NCBI RefSeq assembly: GCF_039645995.1
Contig: NZ_CP147920.1
Coordinates: 558,001-622,000, forward strand
Direction: 5' to 3'
DNA length: 64,000 bases
From: Sulfurimonas sp. HSL3-1
Lineage (GTDB): Bacteria; Campylobacterota; Campylobacteria; Campylobacterales; Sulfurimonadaceae
The first letter of the stretch is position 1, and every line of letters starts with the position of its first letter. Shown here piece by piece: positions 16,742-25,631 of this stretch. Both the position numbers and the translations under genes were made by a program. A model generated the notes under the pieces. It was not told the origin of the DNA. It ran no database searches and worked only from the letters and a program-made list of their open reading frames with translations.

Positions 16742-18577
16742 ATGCCCTATTTCGAACTTTCTCTTTTAAACACCCCACTTGCTGCACTGACTTACGCGTC
16801 TGAAATACCCTTGGAACAGGGTCAGGTCGTTGAGGTGTCGCTACAGTCTAGAAAGCGCCTCGGTATCGTAATAAAGCAGGTAGATCGGCCTACCTTCGAA
16901 ACCGAAGAGATCACTGCGATACAAAGCACTTATTTCAAAAATTGGCAAATCGAATTCGCAAGATTTATCTCCGAATACTATTTTTGTTCTCTGGGGGAAG
17001 CGCTGGGCCTTTTTGTCCCTTATGACGGTTTGTCAGACGAAGCAGGTATGACGCTGCACGGTTCTATTGTACTATCGAAACGCCAGGAAGAGGCGTTTGG
17101 TTTTCTGAAAAAGCATCCGGTCTCCCTGCTATTCGGCGATACCGGCTCGGGCAAAACAGAGATATATATGAAGTTTTTCGAAGAGATGCTTGCGCAGGGG
17201 AAACGCTCCTTGTTCCTGATGCCGGAAATTTCGCTGACACCGCAGATGCAGAAGCGCCTGGAGGCGCATTTCGGGGATGCCGTGGTGATGTGGCACTCGA
17301 AACTGACGAAGAAGCAGAAAGAGAAGGCGCTTGAGAAGATCCGTAGCGGAGAGGCCGGGATTATCGCCGGGCCACGCTCGGCGCTTTTCCTTCCCGTTGA
17401 CGATCTCGGAGTGATCGTCGTCGACGAGGAGCATGACGATAGTTACAAATCTTCATCGCGGCCGCGCTACCATGCCCGCGATATGGCGATCTACTACGGT
17501 AAACTGCTCAAGGTCCCGGTCGTGCTCGGCAGTGCGACCCCTTCGCTCAGTTCCTATGTGAAATTCCCCCACTACCGGCTCAAAGGCGGGCATTTTCAGA
17601 GCGAGAGGCGCTTCGAGTTCGAAGCCCATGCCGAGGGGATTACGCCGAAGATTGAATCGGCGATTGAGGCGGTTGTGGCGCAAAAAGAGCAGGCAATGCT
17701 CTTTATCCCGACCCGGGCGAACTTCAAGTATCTCATCTGCAGCAGCTGCGGCTATACCTATGAGTGCCCCTTCTGCAGTGTCGGGATGAGCGTACACCGC
17801 TACCGCCGCCAGGTGCGCTGCCATTACTGCGGCTACGCCGAAGCGATCCCCCAGCACTGTCCCGAATGCCAAACCGGCGACCTTGTCAGTTCCCGTCTGG
17901 GCACGGCGGAAGCGGTCGAATATTTCCATGAGCAGCGGCCGCAGTGGCGGGTGGCGCAGTTCGACCGGGACAAGATCACAACTCAGAAAAAGCTCAAGGA
18001 GCTGCTGCACGCTTTTAACGAACACGAGATTGATCTGCTTGTCGGGACGCAGATGCTCTCCAAGGGGCATGATTACCATGCGGTGACGCTCGCGGTCGTT
18101 TTGGGTCTGGACAATCTTCTTAGCCTCAGCGATTACCGAGCACGGGAGCGTGCATTGTCGCTGTTGCTGCAAATTGCGGGGCGCAGCGGTCGTAAAAAGG
18201 CGGCACGTGTCATCGTGCAGACCTTCAATGCTGAGTTCTTTTCTGCCTACGTCGATACGTATGAGCGCTTCCTGGAAGAGGAGAAACTCTTCCGGGAGGG
18301 AATGTACCCACCCTACAAGAAGCTTTGCCGGGTCCTCTTTGCCCATAAAAAAAGCGAGAGCGCCGAAGCGGCGATGCGTCAGATGGAGACGGGGCTCAGC
18401 GCATTTAAGAGTGTTGAGATCGTCGGTGCGGGCAAAGCACCGATCGAAAAGATCGCGGGGAAATACCGTTATCAAATCCTGCTGCGCGCCGATAAGAGCA
18501 CCGATCTGATCCGGGCGCTCAAAACGACGAAGGTGCCGCTGGCGGAGATCGACATGGATCCCATCGAGTTCGGCTAA
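16742..18577 (+). CDS. priA: Primosomal replication protein N' (PriA helicase)
   Basis: PriA restarts stalled forks by loading DnaB, whose gene lies two genes downstream. The 611 residues are short compared with about 730 in E. coli, as is usual in this phylum. After a 3'-DNA-binding N-terminal domain come Walker A FGDTGSGKTEIYMKF near residue 136 and the DEAH-type VIVVDEEHDDSYK near 228. A zinc-binding cluster (ICSSCGYTYECPFC, then RCHYCGYAEAIPQHCPEC) with eight cysteines and the helicase segment LVGTQMLSKGHDYH follow. The ATG is immediately behind a hairpin and lacks an obvious ribosome site. Confidence 0.96.
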   Translation: MPYFELSLLNTPLAALTYASEIPLEQGQVVEVSLQSRKRLGIVIKQVDRPTFETEEITAIQSTYFKNWQIEFARFISEYYFCSLGEALGLFVPYDGLSDEAGMTLHGSIVLSKRQEEAFGFLKKHPVSLLFGDTGSGKTEIYMKFFEEMLAQGKRSLFLMPEISLTPQMQKRLEAHFGDAVVMWHSKLTKKQKEKALEKIRSGEAGIIAGPRSALFLPVDDLGVIVVDEEHDDSYKSSSRPRYHARDMAIYYGKLLKVPVVLGSATPSLSSYVKFPHYRLKGGHFQSERRFEFEAHAEGITPKIESAIEAVVAQKEQAMLFIPTRANFKYLICSSCGYTYECPFCSVGMSVHRYRRQVRCHYCGYAEAIPQHCPECQTGDLVSSRLGTAEAVEYFHEQRPQWRVAQFDRDKITTQKKLKELLHAFNEHEIDLLVGTQMLSKGHDYHAVTLAVVLGLDNLLSLSDYRARERALSLLLQIAGRSGRKKAARVIVQTFNAEFFSAYVDTYERFLEEEKLFREGMYPPYKKLCRVLFAHKKSESAEAAMRQMETGLSAFKSVEIVGAGKAPIEKIAGKYRYQILLRADKSTDLIRALKTTKVPLAEIDMDPIEFG

Positions 18578-18613
18578 TATCGATTTGAAAGCTCAAACTA
18601 ACGCCCATCTGGC

Positions 18614-18619
18614 TAAAAT
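18614..18619 (+). promoter_or_regulatory. -10 box of ispG with almost no leader
   Basis: TGGCTAAAAT is an extended -10 ending 6 nt before the ispG ATG. No Shine-Dalgarno lies between, so initiation on a leaderless transcript is expected if this promoter is used. Confidence 0.5.
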
Positions 18620-18625
18620 CCCTCT

Positions 18626-19687
18626 ATGATTAAGCGCTATCCTACCAAGCAGATTTATGTCGGAAATGTCCCCGTCGGCGGGGATGCGCCTATTTCCGTC
18701 CAGTCGATGACCTACAGCCGTACCCGCGACGTCAAAGCGACGGTCGAGCAGATCAATCGCCTCCATTTTGCGGGGTGTGACATTGTGCGTGTCGCCGTCC
18801 CGGATATGGAAGATGCGCTGGCACTCAGATCGATCAAGGAAAGGATCTCGCTGCCGCTTGTCGCCGATATCCACTTCAACTACAAACTGGCCCTCGTGGC
18901 GGCGGAGGTCGTCGACTGCATCCGCATCAATCCGGGTAATATTGGTGAAAAAAGCAGGGTAAAGGATATCGTCAAAGCCTGTCAGGAACGCAACATCCCG
19001 ATCCGCATCGGCGTCAATGCGGGCAGCCTGGAAAAACAGTTCGATGCGCAGTACGGTCAGACGGCGGAGGGGATGGTTGCCTCGGCGGAGTACAATATTA
19101 AATTTCTCGAGGACCTCGGCTTTACCGATATCAAGGTTTCCCTCAAGGCCAGCGACGTGCAGCGTACCGTAGAAGCATACCGCCTGCTGCGTCCGAAGAA
19201 CAACTACCCCTTCCATCTTGGGGTGACCGAGGCGGGCACGAAGTTCCACGCGACGGTTAAGAGCGCCATCGGACTGGGTACGCTGCTGCTGGACGGGATT
19301 GGCGACACGATGCGGGTCTCCATCACCGGTGAGCTCGAAGAGGAGATCAACGTCGGCCGTGCCATCCTCAAAGACTCCGGCGCGGCGGGCGAGGGGCTCA
19401 ATATCATCTCCTGCCCGACTTGCGGCCGGATCGAGGCGGACCTGGTGAGTGCGGTGGACGAGATAGAGCGGCGGACCAAGCACATTAAGGCCCCGCTCAA
19501 TGTCTCCGTCATGGGCTGTGTCGTCAATGCCATCGGCGAAGCGCAGCATGCCGACGTTGCAATTGCGTATGGCAAGGGGAGCGGCCTGGTGATGGTCAAA
19601 GGTGAAGTCGTTGCGCGCCTGGAGGAGAAAGAGCTTGTGGACAAGTTCGTCGACGAGGTCGAGAAGATGGCGGAAGGGAACGAATAA
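18626..19687 (+). CDS. ispG: 4-hydroxy-3-methylbut-2-en-1-yl diphosphate synthase
   Basis: IspG (GcpE) catalyses the penultimate step of the MEP isoprenoid pathway using a [4Fe-4S] cluster. Its length of 353 residues fits. The N-terminal TIM-barrel part starts [34 protein letters not shown]. The cluster cysteines are in [13 protein letters not shown] and [17 protein letters not shown] near the C-terminus. The stop overlaps the dnaB start by one base (TAATG), so ispG and dnaB are co-transcribed. A -10-like box 6 nt before the ATG suggests a leaderless mRNA. Confidence 0.97.
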   Translation: MIKRYPTKQIYVGNVPVGGDAPISVQSMTYSRTRDVKATVEQINRLHFAGCDIVRVAVPDMEDALALRSIKERISLPLVADIHFNYKLALVAAEVVDCIRINPGNIGEKSRVKDIVKACQERNIPIRIGVNAGSLEKQFDAQYGQTAEGMVASAEYNIKFLEDLGFTDIKVSLKASDVQRTVEAYRLLRPKNNYPFHLGVTEAGTKFHATVKSAIGLGTLLLDGIGDTMRVSITGELEEEINVGRAILKDSGAAGEGLNIISCPTCGRIEADLVSAVDEIERRTKHIKAPLNVSVMGCVVNAIGEAQHADVAIAYGKGSGLVMVKGEVVARLEEKELVDKFVDEVEKMAEGNE

Positions 19688-21129
19688 TGGAAGAGAAACT
19701 CTACAACCTCGCCTTTGAAAAGGCGGTGCTCAGTTCAATCATCTTCGAACCCTCCCAGTTCGAGGAGCTCGAAGCGATTCTGAAGTCCGAGGATTTCTAC
19801 CTGCCGGCACACCAGGATATCTACGGTGCCATCGTCACCCTCTCCCGCCGTGACGAGCCGATCGACGAGGAGTTTATCCGCAAAGAACTCAACACGAAGA
19901 AAAAGTTCGACGAGAACGTGATGCTTGAGATCCTCTCGGCCAACCCGATCTCGAATACGGCGGCCTATGTCAAAGAGCTGAAGGACAAATCCCTCAAGCG
20001 CCATCTGCTGACCCTGACGACGGAGATCAAGAAGGTTGCGCTCGAAGAGGAGTGGCCCAGCAGCGAAGTCGTGGACATGGTCGAGAAAAAGCTCTACGAG
20101 ATCACCCAGGATTCGCAGACAAGCGACTTCAAAGACGCCGAGTCGGTCACCATCGATACGATGCGCTACATCGAAGAGATGAAAGCGAGGGGCAACTCCG
20201 TGCTCGTCGGCGTCGATACTGGGTTCGCCGAACTTAACAAGATGACGACGGGCTTCGGCAAGGGGGACCTCGTCATCGTCGCAGCGCGTCCGGCGATGGG
20301 GAAGACCTCCTTTGCGCTCAATATGGTGCAGAACTTGCTCAAAAAGGGTAAAGGGGTCGCTTTCTTCTCCCTGGAGATGCCGGCAGAGCAGCTTATGCTG
20401 CGTCTGCTCTCCGTCGATACCTCCGTACCGCTGCAGAAACTGCGTGTCGGGGATATGAACGACGAGGAGTGGACAAGACTCGGCCAGGCGGTCGAGCGGA
20501 TGCAGTCGAGTAAACTCTTCGTCGACGATCAGGGTTCGGTCAATATCAATCAGCTCCGCTCCCGCCTGCGCAAGCTCAAGGGGCAGCACCCCGAGATCGA
20601 GATGGCCGTCATCGACTACCTTCAGATCATGAGCGGCACGGGAACACGGGACCGCCACCTGGAAGTCAGCGAAATGTCCCGGGGGCTGAAGATGCTGGCG
20701 CGTGAGCTGGAGATGCCCATCGTCGCACTCTCCCAGCTCAACCGCGGCCTGGAGTCGCGCAACGATAAGCGCCCGATGCTCAGCGATATCCGCGAATCCG
20801 GCTCCATCGAACAGGATGCCGACATCATTCTCTTCGTCTACCGCGACGACGTCTACCTCTACAAAGAGGAGAAAGAGCGTGAAAAGGCGGCGAAGGCCGA
20901 GGGCAAGGAGTTTACGCCTACTTATGTCGAAAAAGAGGAAGAAGAGGCTGAGATCATCATCGGCAAGCAGCGTAACGGTCCGACGGGCCATGTCAAACTG
21001 CTCTTCCAGAAGCGGCTGACCCGTTTTATCGACATGCCGACCTATAACGCGACGGAGATCGTCTACGAGAATGTCGATACGTCGAGCGCTCAGATGGACG
21101 TCGGCACGGTTTCGATGCCGACGATCTGA
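19687..21129 (+). CDS. dnaB: Replicative DNA helicase
   Basis: DnaB is the hexameric 5'-3' helicase of the replication fork. The 480 residues contain the all-helical N-terminal domain (LAFEKAVLSSIIFEP, AHQDIYGAIVTLSRR) and a RecA-like C-terminal domain with Walker A VAARPAMGKTSFALNM near residue 205 and AVIDYLQIMSG near 310. The arginine-finger region follows, with SQLNRGLESRNDKRPMLSDIRESG. A charged insertion (EEKEREKAAKAEGKEF) precedes the final strand VEKEEEEAEIIIGKQRNGPTG. It is coupled to ispG and shares the neighbourhood with its loader-system protein PriA. Confidence 0.97.
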   Translation: MEEKLYNLAFEKAVLSSIIFEPSQFEELEAILKSEDFYLPAHQDIYGAIVTLSRRDEPIDEEFIRKELNTKKKFDENVMLEILSANPISNTAAYVKELKDKSLKRHLLTLTTEIKKVALEEEWPSSEVVDMVEKKLYEITQDSQTSDFKDAESVTIDTMRYIEEMKARGNSVLVGVDTGFAELNKMTTGFGKGDLVIVAARPAMGKTSFALNMVQNLLKKGKGVAFFSLEMPAEQLMLRLLSVDTSVPLQKLRVGDMNDEEWTRLGQAVERMQSSKLFVDDQGSVNINQLRSRLRKLKGQHPEIEMAVIDYLQIMSGTGTRDRHLEVSEMSRGLKMLARELEMPIVALSQLNRGLESRNDKRPMLSDIRESGSIEQDADIILFVYRDDVYLYKEEKEREKAAKAEGKEFTPTYVEKEEEEAEIIIGKQRNGPTGHVKLLFQKRLTRFIDMPTYNATEIVYENVDTSSAQMDVGTVSMPTI

Positions 21130-21160
21130 TACTCCGACACTCCCGCTTCAAAAAGTTTTG

Positions 21161-21194
21161 ATAGAATATCTATAAACCAAAATAGTTATTCTAT
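21161..21194 (+). promoter_or_regulatory. Inverted repeat between the -10 box and start of comEC
   Basis: ATAGAATA (21161-21168) and TATTCTAT (21187-21194) are perfect inverted arms 18 nt apart. The first arm covers the TAGAAT -10 box (TGATAGAAT) and the second ends directly at the comEC ATG. The arrangement could be an operator or an RNA stem over the ribosome landing site. Confidence 0.45.
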
Positions 21195-22460
21195 ATGAAA
21201 CTAGAGCCCCCTTCTCTTTTAAGCTCCCCACGGGAAGTTGCACTTTTTCTGGGTTTCGTGACCGTTGTATTTCTTCTCTCCCTGGGCGGGGAGTATCGCG
21301 CCTATAAGCGACTGACCCGTTATGACGATGCGGTGATCTCTGCGACCGTCGAGCAGCAGTATGAAAAACGCAAGGCGGAGCGGACCTACCAGGTGCTGAA
21401 GCTGCGCAGCGAGGCGGGTGCCTCCTTTTATATGACGGCCCCGGCGGCCCTGCGGAACCTGCAGGGGTATGGGGTACGGGTCTGGCTGCGAACGGACCGG
21501 TTGGATTTCAGGCACTATCTCAGCGGCTTTTTCGCCCATGGCGCTGTCGATGCCGTCATGCCGCAACGGCAATGGAAGTTTCGGGCGGGGGAGTGGTTCG
21601 CCGCTCAGCATGACGAGGGACGAAGCGGAGCGCTTTTTGCCGCGCTTTTTACGGCAACGCCGTTGCCGCCCGCGTTGCGAACGTCGCTGGGGCAGCTGGG
21701 TATCAGCCACCTGCTTGCGATCAGTGGTTTTCACCTGGGATTGCTCAGCGTGCTTCTTTTTACACTGCTCCGTTTTCCCTACCGGGCCCTGCAGTCGCGC
21801 TGGTTTCCCTGGCGCAACGCGCACAGGGATCTGTTCGCTGTCACGGCCATCATACTGTTGGGCTATGCCCTCTTTTTGCAGCTGCCGCCCTCCGTGTTAC
21901 GTGCCTTCGCGATGATGCTCATCGGTTTTTTTCTTTATGACCGCGGCCTCCGGCTGCTCTCGTTCCAATCCCTGATGATCGCCGCCGTACTTTTGATCGC
22001 CCTCTGGCCGCGGCTGCTTTTTTCCGTCGGGTTCTGGCTCTCCGTGGCGGGGGTTTACTACATTTTTCTTTTTTTGCACACTTTCGCCGACCGGGGCAAA
22101 ATATTCACCTTCGTCGGGATGCACGTGTGGGTCTACCTCATGATGCTGCCGATCGCGCTGGCAATTTTCGGCACCTTCTCGACCCTGCATCCGCTCTCCG
22201 TCCTCTGGACAATGCTCTTTATACCCTTCTATCCGTTGGCACTGCTGCTGCACGCAGTCGGTGCGGGAGGTGTTCTTGATGCACCGATCGTCTGGATTCT
22301 CGGACTGCCCGTGTCCGCGGTCAGGGTAGAGACAGGGTGGTGGCTGCTGATCTCCTGGGGCGTTCTAAGCCTGCTTGCGCTTCCATCCAAGACGGTCAAA
22401 ATGCTCCTGCCCTTTCTGGCCGCGGCGGTATTTGTAGGCGCGGTCTATCAGGTAGCATAG
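21195..22460 (+). CDS. comEC: ComEC/Rec2 family DNA uptake channel
   Basis: ComEC forms the inner-membrane channel for single-stranded DNA in natural transformation. The 421 residues include a soluble N-terminal domain and a competence domain with the motif LGQLGISHLLAISGFHLGLLSVLLFTLLR near residue 165, then PPSVLRAFAMMLIGFFLYDRG and several more membrane helices. The metallo-beta-lactamase-like C-terminal domain of Bacillus ComEC is absent, as in the short epsilonproteobacterial ComE3 proteins. The nearby pseudopilins would fit a DNA-uptake pseudopilus. Its last 96 bases overlap the convergent YihY-family gene. Confidence 0.9.
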   Translation: MKLEPPSLLSSPREVALFLGFVTVVFLLSLGGEYRAYKRLTRYDDAVISATVEQQYEKRKAERTYQVLKLRSEAGASFYMTAPAALRNLQGYGVRVWLRTDRLDFRHYLSGFFAHGAVDAVMPQRQWKFRAGEWFAAQHDEGRSGALFAALFTATPLPPALRTSLGQLGISHLLAISGFHLGLLSVLLFTLLRFPYRALQSRWFPWRNAHRDLFAVTAIILLGYALFLQLPPSVLRAFAMMLIGFFLYDRGLRLLSFQSLMIAAVLLIALWPRLLFSVGFWLSVAGVYYIFLFLHTFADRGKIFTFVGMHVWVYLMMLPIALAIFGTFSTLHPLSVLWTMLFIPFYPLALLLHAVGAGGVLDAPIVWILGLPVSAVRVETGWWLLISWGVLSLLALPSKTVKMLLPFLAAAVFVGAVYQVA

Positions 22461-23246
22461 CTTGAGGCCGTAGACGAAGATGATCCACGAGGTGTAGATC
22501 CAGATGAAGGTGAAGAGGACGATCGAGAAGGAGCCGTAAACGGTCGAATAGGTCTTGTTGTAGAAGATGTAGTAGACGAAACCGTTCTTGGCCAGCGTCC
22601 AGACGGCGGCGATGATAAAGGAGGTGATAAAGGCGGCCTTAGTGTCGACGTTGGTGTTGGGCGAGATCTTGTAGATGATGAAGAAGAGCATCCAGACGAT
22701 GATGTAGGGGAAGATGCTCACCAGGTTGAACCATGCCGTCGCCCCGTACTCGCCGAGTACGGCGGCGGCCCGGGTCGAGAGGTAGATGGAGAGACCGAAG
22801 GCGATCGGGCTTAATGTCACCAGGGTCCAGTAGGTCGTGACGGATTGCCAGATGGAACGGCGCTTGGTATGGAAGACCTTGTTGACGATGTACTCGTAGT
22901 TCTCGAAAAAGAGCATGGAGGCGACGACGATCATCACGGAACCGACGACGCTGAGCTTGACGGCGTTACTGAGAAACTCGTCGATATACTGGGAGATCTG
23001 TTCGGACTGTACGGGCAGAAGGTTCTCGATGAGAAAGGTCTTCAGATCCGCGTAATACTCCTGGAAACTCGGCATCGTGACCGCGATGGAGAGAATGATC
23101 ATCAGTAGTGGTATGACGGTGAAGATCGTGTAGAAGCTGAGGCTCGAAGCGTAGTAGGTCAGCTCGGAGTCAAGGAGCTGGTTCCAGTAGTAGCGGGCGT
23201 GCCGCCTGAAGCGTTTCCAGGAGTAGCGGTGGATGTTCTCTTGCAT
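22365..23246 (-). CDS. YihY/BrkB family membrane protein
   Basis: The protein (293 residues from the ATG at 23246) has about six membrane segments and family fingerprints: YYASSLSFYTIFTVIPLLMIILS, FENYEYIVNKVF, FIITSFIIAAVWTLAKNGFVYYIFYN and YGSFSIVLFTFIWIYTSWIIFVYG. It is often labelled ribonuclease BN in databases, but that activity belongs to another protein; the true function is unknown. TACAAT lies 6 nt before this ATG on the minus strand, which argues against the longer TTG start at 23264 and suggests a leaderless mRNA. The gene overlaps comEC by 96 bp tail to tail. Confidence 0.88.
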   Translation of the reverse strand: MQENIHRYSWKRFRRHARYYWNQLLDSELTYYASSLSFYTIFTVIPLLMIILSIAVTMPSFQEYYADLKTFLIENLLPVQSEQISQYIDEFLSNAVKLSVVGSVMIVVASMLFFENYEYIVNKVFHTKRRSIWQSVTTYWTLVTLSPIAFGLSIYLSTRAAAVLGEYGATAWFNLVSIFPYIIVWMLFFIIYKISPNTNVDTKAAFITSFIIAAVWTLAKNGFVYYIFYNKTYSTVYGSFSIVLFTFIWIYTSWIIFVYGLKLCYLIDRAYKYRRGQKGQEHFDRLGWKRKQA

Positions 23247-23309
23247 ACGAAAATTGTAGCACAAAGCACTTTACGGAAGCGGTGCAGGGGGGGCACCGGG
23301 AGAGGCGGT

Positions 23310-24695
23310 TTAGTCGAGCCCCATTTTGTTCGGGTTGAGGATATTGTTGGGGTCGAAGGCTTTTTTGATCGCCTTGAAGAGATTCATCTCCTCGTCGGTG
23401 AAGGCCATGCCCATGTAGGGGGCCTTCGCCAGGCCGATGCCGTGTTCGCCGCTCAGCGTCCCGCCCATATCGATGGTGGCCTGGAAAACCTCCTCGATTG
23501 CTTTGTAGCCGATTTTGACCTGTTCGGGGTCCTTGCCGTCGACCATGACGTTGGTGTGGACGTTGCCGTCGCCCGTGTGGCCGAAGCAGGGGATGTTGAT
23601 GTCGTATTTCTCGGCGATGGCGTAGAATTTCTCGAGCAGTCCCGGCAGGGCGGAACGGGGGACGGTGACGTCCTCGTTGAGTTTCTTACTGCCGTAGACG
23701 GCGAGGGACTGGCTGGCGTTGCGGCGCGCAAACCAGAGGTCTGCCGCTTCGGCCTTGTCCTTGGCAATGACGAAGTCCGAACAGCCGTTCTCGCGGAAAA
23801 CCTTTTCGATCTGGGCGAGCTGGAAATCCAGGTCGGGTTCGAGATTGCCGTCGACATCGGTGACGAGGATGGCGCCGGCGTCGACGGGCAGCCCTTTGCT
23901 GAAGGTCTGTTCGACGGCACGGATGGTGAGGTTGTCGAGGAACTCCATCGCCACCGGCGTGACGCCCGAGGCCATCGTTTTGTAGACCGCTTCCATCGCT
24001 TCGGTGACGGAGGGAAAAACCCCCATCGCCGTCTTCGTCATTTTCGGTTTGGCGATCAGCTTGAGGGTCACTTCCGTCGTGACGGCGAGGGTCCCCTCCG
24101 AGGCGATCAGGATCCCGGCGATATTGTAGCCTGCGACATCCTTGATGGTTCGTTTGCCCGCCTTGACGACGTCGCCGTTGGGCAGTACGGCACGGATGGC
24201 CATGACATAGTCCTTGGTGATGCCGTATTTGGCCGCGCGCATGCCGCCGGCGTTCTCAGAGACGTTGCCGCCGATGGTGGAATAGTCCTGGCTGGCCGGG
24301 TCCGGCGGGTAGAAGAGTCCGACCTCTTCGACGGCGCGCTGCAGGTCCATGTTGATGACCCCGGGCTGGACGACGGCGACCATGTTCTGCATGTCGATCT
24401 CGAGGATCTTGTTCATATGTTTTTCAAAGGCGAGGACGATCCCGCCGTGGCTCGGAAGGGCCCCGCCGGTGAAGCCGCTGCCCGCACCGCGTGGAACGAT
24501 GACAATGCCGTGTTCGTCGCAGTAGCGCAGGATGTCGCTGACGTCCTGCTCATGGCGCGGGAAGAGGACGGCATCGGGTTCGAAACGTTCGCGGGTCGCA
24601 TCGTAAGAGTAGGCGAGAAGATGCGCTTTGTCGCTGTAGATGTTGTCGTCGCCGACAACGGCGGCAAAGTGCTGCAGGTGCTTGGGATCGATCAT
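23310..24695 (-). CDS. glcD: FAD-linked 2-hydroxyacid dehydrogenase (GlcD family)
   Basis: This 461-residue flavoprotein belongs to the glycolate oxidase subunit D / D-lactate dehydrogenase family. The FAD-binding PCMH domain carries PRGAGSGFTGGALPSHGGI near residue 85 and IGGNVSENAGGMRAAKYG near 150. The C-terminal cap has the metal-binding-type segments CFGHTGDGNVHTNVM and SGEHGIGLAKAPYM. Electrons would go to the quinone pool or a GlcF-type partner, which is not in the window. It overlaps the downstream-of-promoter pgbA-like gene by four bases. H. pylori has the same adjacency (HP0509-HP0508, from memory). Confidence 0.92.
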   Translation of the reverse strand: MIDPKHLQHFAAVVGDDNIYSDKAHLLAYSYDATRERFEPDAVLFPRHEQDVSDILRYCDEHGIVIVPRGAGSGFTGGALPSHGGIVLAFEKHMNKILEIDMQNMVAVVQPGVINMDLQRAVEEVGLFYPPDPASQDYSTIGGNVSENAGGMRAAKYGITKDYVMAIRAVLPNGDVVKAGKRTIKDVAGYNIAGILIASEGTLAVTTEVTLKLIAKPKMTKTAMGVFPSVTEAMEAVYKTMASGVTPVAMEFLDNLTIRAVEQTFSKGLPVDAGAILVTDVDGNLEPDLDFQLAQIEKVFRENGCSDFVIAKDKAEAADLWFARRNASQSLAVYGSKKLNEDVTVPRSALPGLLEKFYAIAEKYDINIPCFGHTGDGNVHTNVMVDGKDPEQVKIGYKAIEEVFQATIDMGGTLSGEHGIGLAKAPYMGMAFTDEEMNLFKAIKKAFDPNNILNPNKMGLD

Positions 24696-25501
24696 GGCTG
24701 GCCCTTCAGGTCAAATTCGTCTAATAATTGCTTATCGGCGCTTGGATGTGACTGAATAAAGTCGTATAGTTTCTGCGAGTGCGGGTTGTTTTCAACGAGC
24801 AGTTCGAGGTAGTGGGGTTCATAGGCATCGAGCCTGCCGCTGCCGCTGCCGAACCAGTTGGCATCGATCTCTTCGACCCGGGTGTAGAAAGGGAGCTGCG
24901 GCTTGTCGTAGCTAAGCCCCGCCTCGGTCATCTGCAGCAGGCTCAGGCTCTGGCAGTCCAGGGTGAAGAGGGTGTCATCCAGGTAGAGAAAGAGCAGGCC
25001 CGTCGTGGCGACGGTGCAGAAGCCGGCCAGGTCTTCCTTGAGCGGCGTCGGATGTCCCCGGTAAGAGAGGTAGGTCGCCAGAGTATCGGGATGCATCCAG
25101 TCGACACTGCCGAGCTGTTCCGTCAACTTGAAGTAGGTGGCACGCGTCGGGGCGATCAGTACGCCGCGGGTGTAGGCGAAGGCGAGGATGAGCTCGTCCC
25201 CCGCATGGGGCTGCCACTCGCCGCGGGGCAGGGAGTTTTGCTGCAGACCGCTGTATTCGGAAAAAGCGACGGTGAGAATGCCGGCCGCATCGTCATACTG
25301 CTCAGCGACGGCATTGGCGATGATCGCACTGTGCTTCGGTGTGAAGTGGCGGACGACAAAACCGCTGACACCCGGTTCGACGCGCGCCGTCTTGATCGTA
25401 CCGGTCTCGTTCTCGGCGGAGACGCTTTCGAGGGAGAGGTGCAGTGCGCCGGCATGAAGAAACCCTAAAAATAACGGAAGAATATAGAAGACTTTTATCA
25501 C
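24692..25501 (-). CDS. pgbA: Plasminogen-binding protein PgbA-like, N-terminal domain type
   Basis: After a signal peptide (VIKVFYILPLFLGFLHAGA) the protein follows the PgbA N-terminal pattern: PGVSGFVVRHFTPKHSAIIANA, LQQNSLPRGEWQPHAGDEL, YTRGVLIAPTRATYFKL and MHPDTLATYLSYRGHPTPLKEDLAGFC. I placed the start at GTG 25501 because AAGG lies 6 nt before it; the TTG at 25516 has no such site. H. pylori PgbA binds host plasminogen through a C-terminal lysine, but this protein ends LKGQP without one, and the organism seems free-living, so the ancestral role is probably different. It is coupled to glcD. Confidence 0.8.
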   Translation of the reverse strand: MIKVFYILPLFLGFLHAGALHLSLESVSAENETGTIKTARVEPGVSGFVVRHFTPKHSAIIANAVAEQYDDAAGILTVAFSEYSGLQQNSLPRGEWQPHAGDELILAFAYTRGVLIAPTRATYFKLTEQLGSVDWMHPDTLATYLSYRGHPTPLKEDLAGFCTVATTGLLFLYLDDTLFTLDCQSLSLLQMTEAGLSYDKPQLPFYTRVEEIDANWFGSGSGRLDAYEPHYLELLVENNPHSQKLYDFIQSHPSADKQLLDEFDLKGQP

Positions 25502-25631
25502 TGAAAACCTTGGCAATCTAAATGGGAAAAAATTATAGCCTAGCCTTGATAAATGGGCTCTTTATACCCTTTAGAGCTGGGCTTTAGGACGAATCTGCTA
25601 CCCTTTCACATCCGTTGGATGGAGGTGAGAT

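Noticed and set aside
23199-24755. Long open frame of 518 codons on the plus strand opposite glcD
   Set aside because: It is antisense to a well-recognised FAD enzyme; the translation is rich in Val/Asp/Gly without any domain, a usual artefact of GC-rich codon bias.
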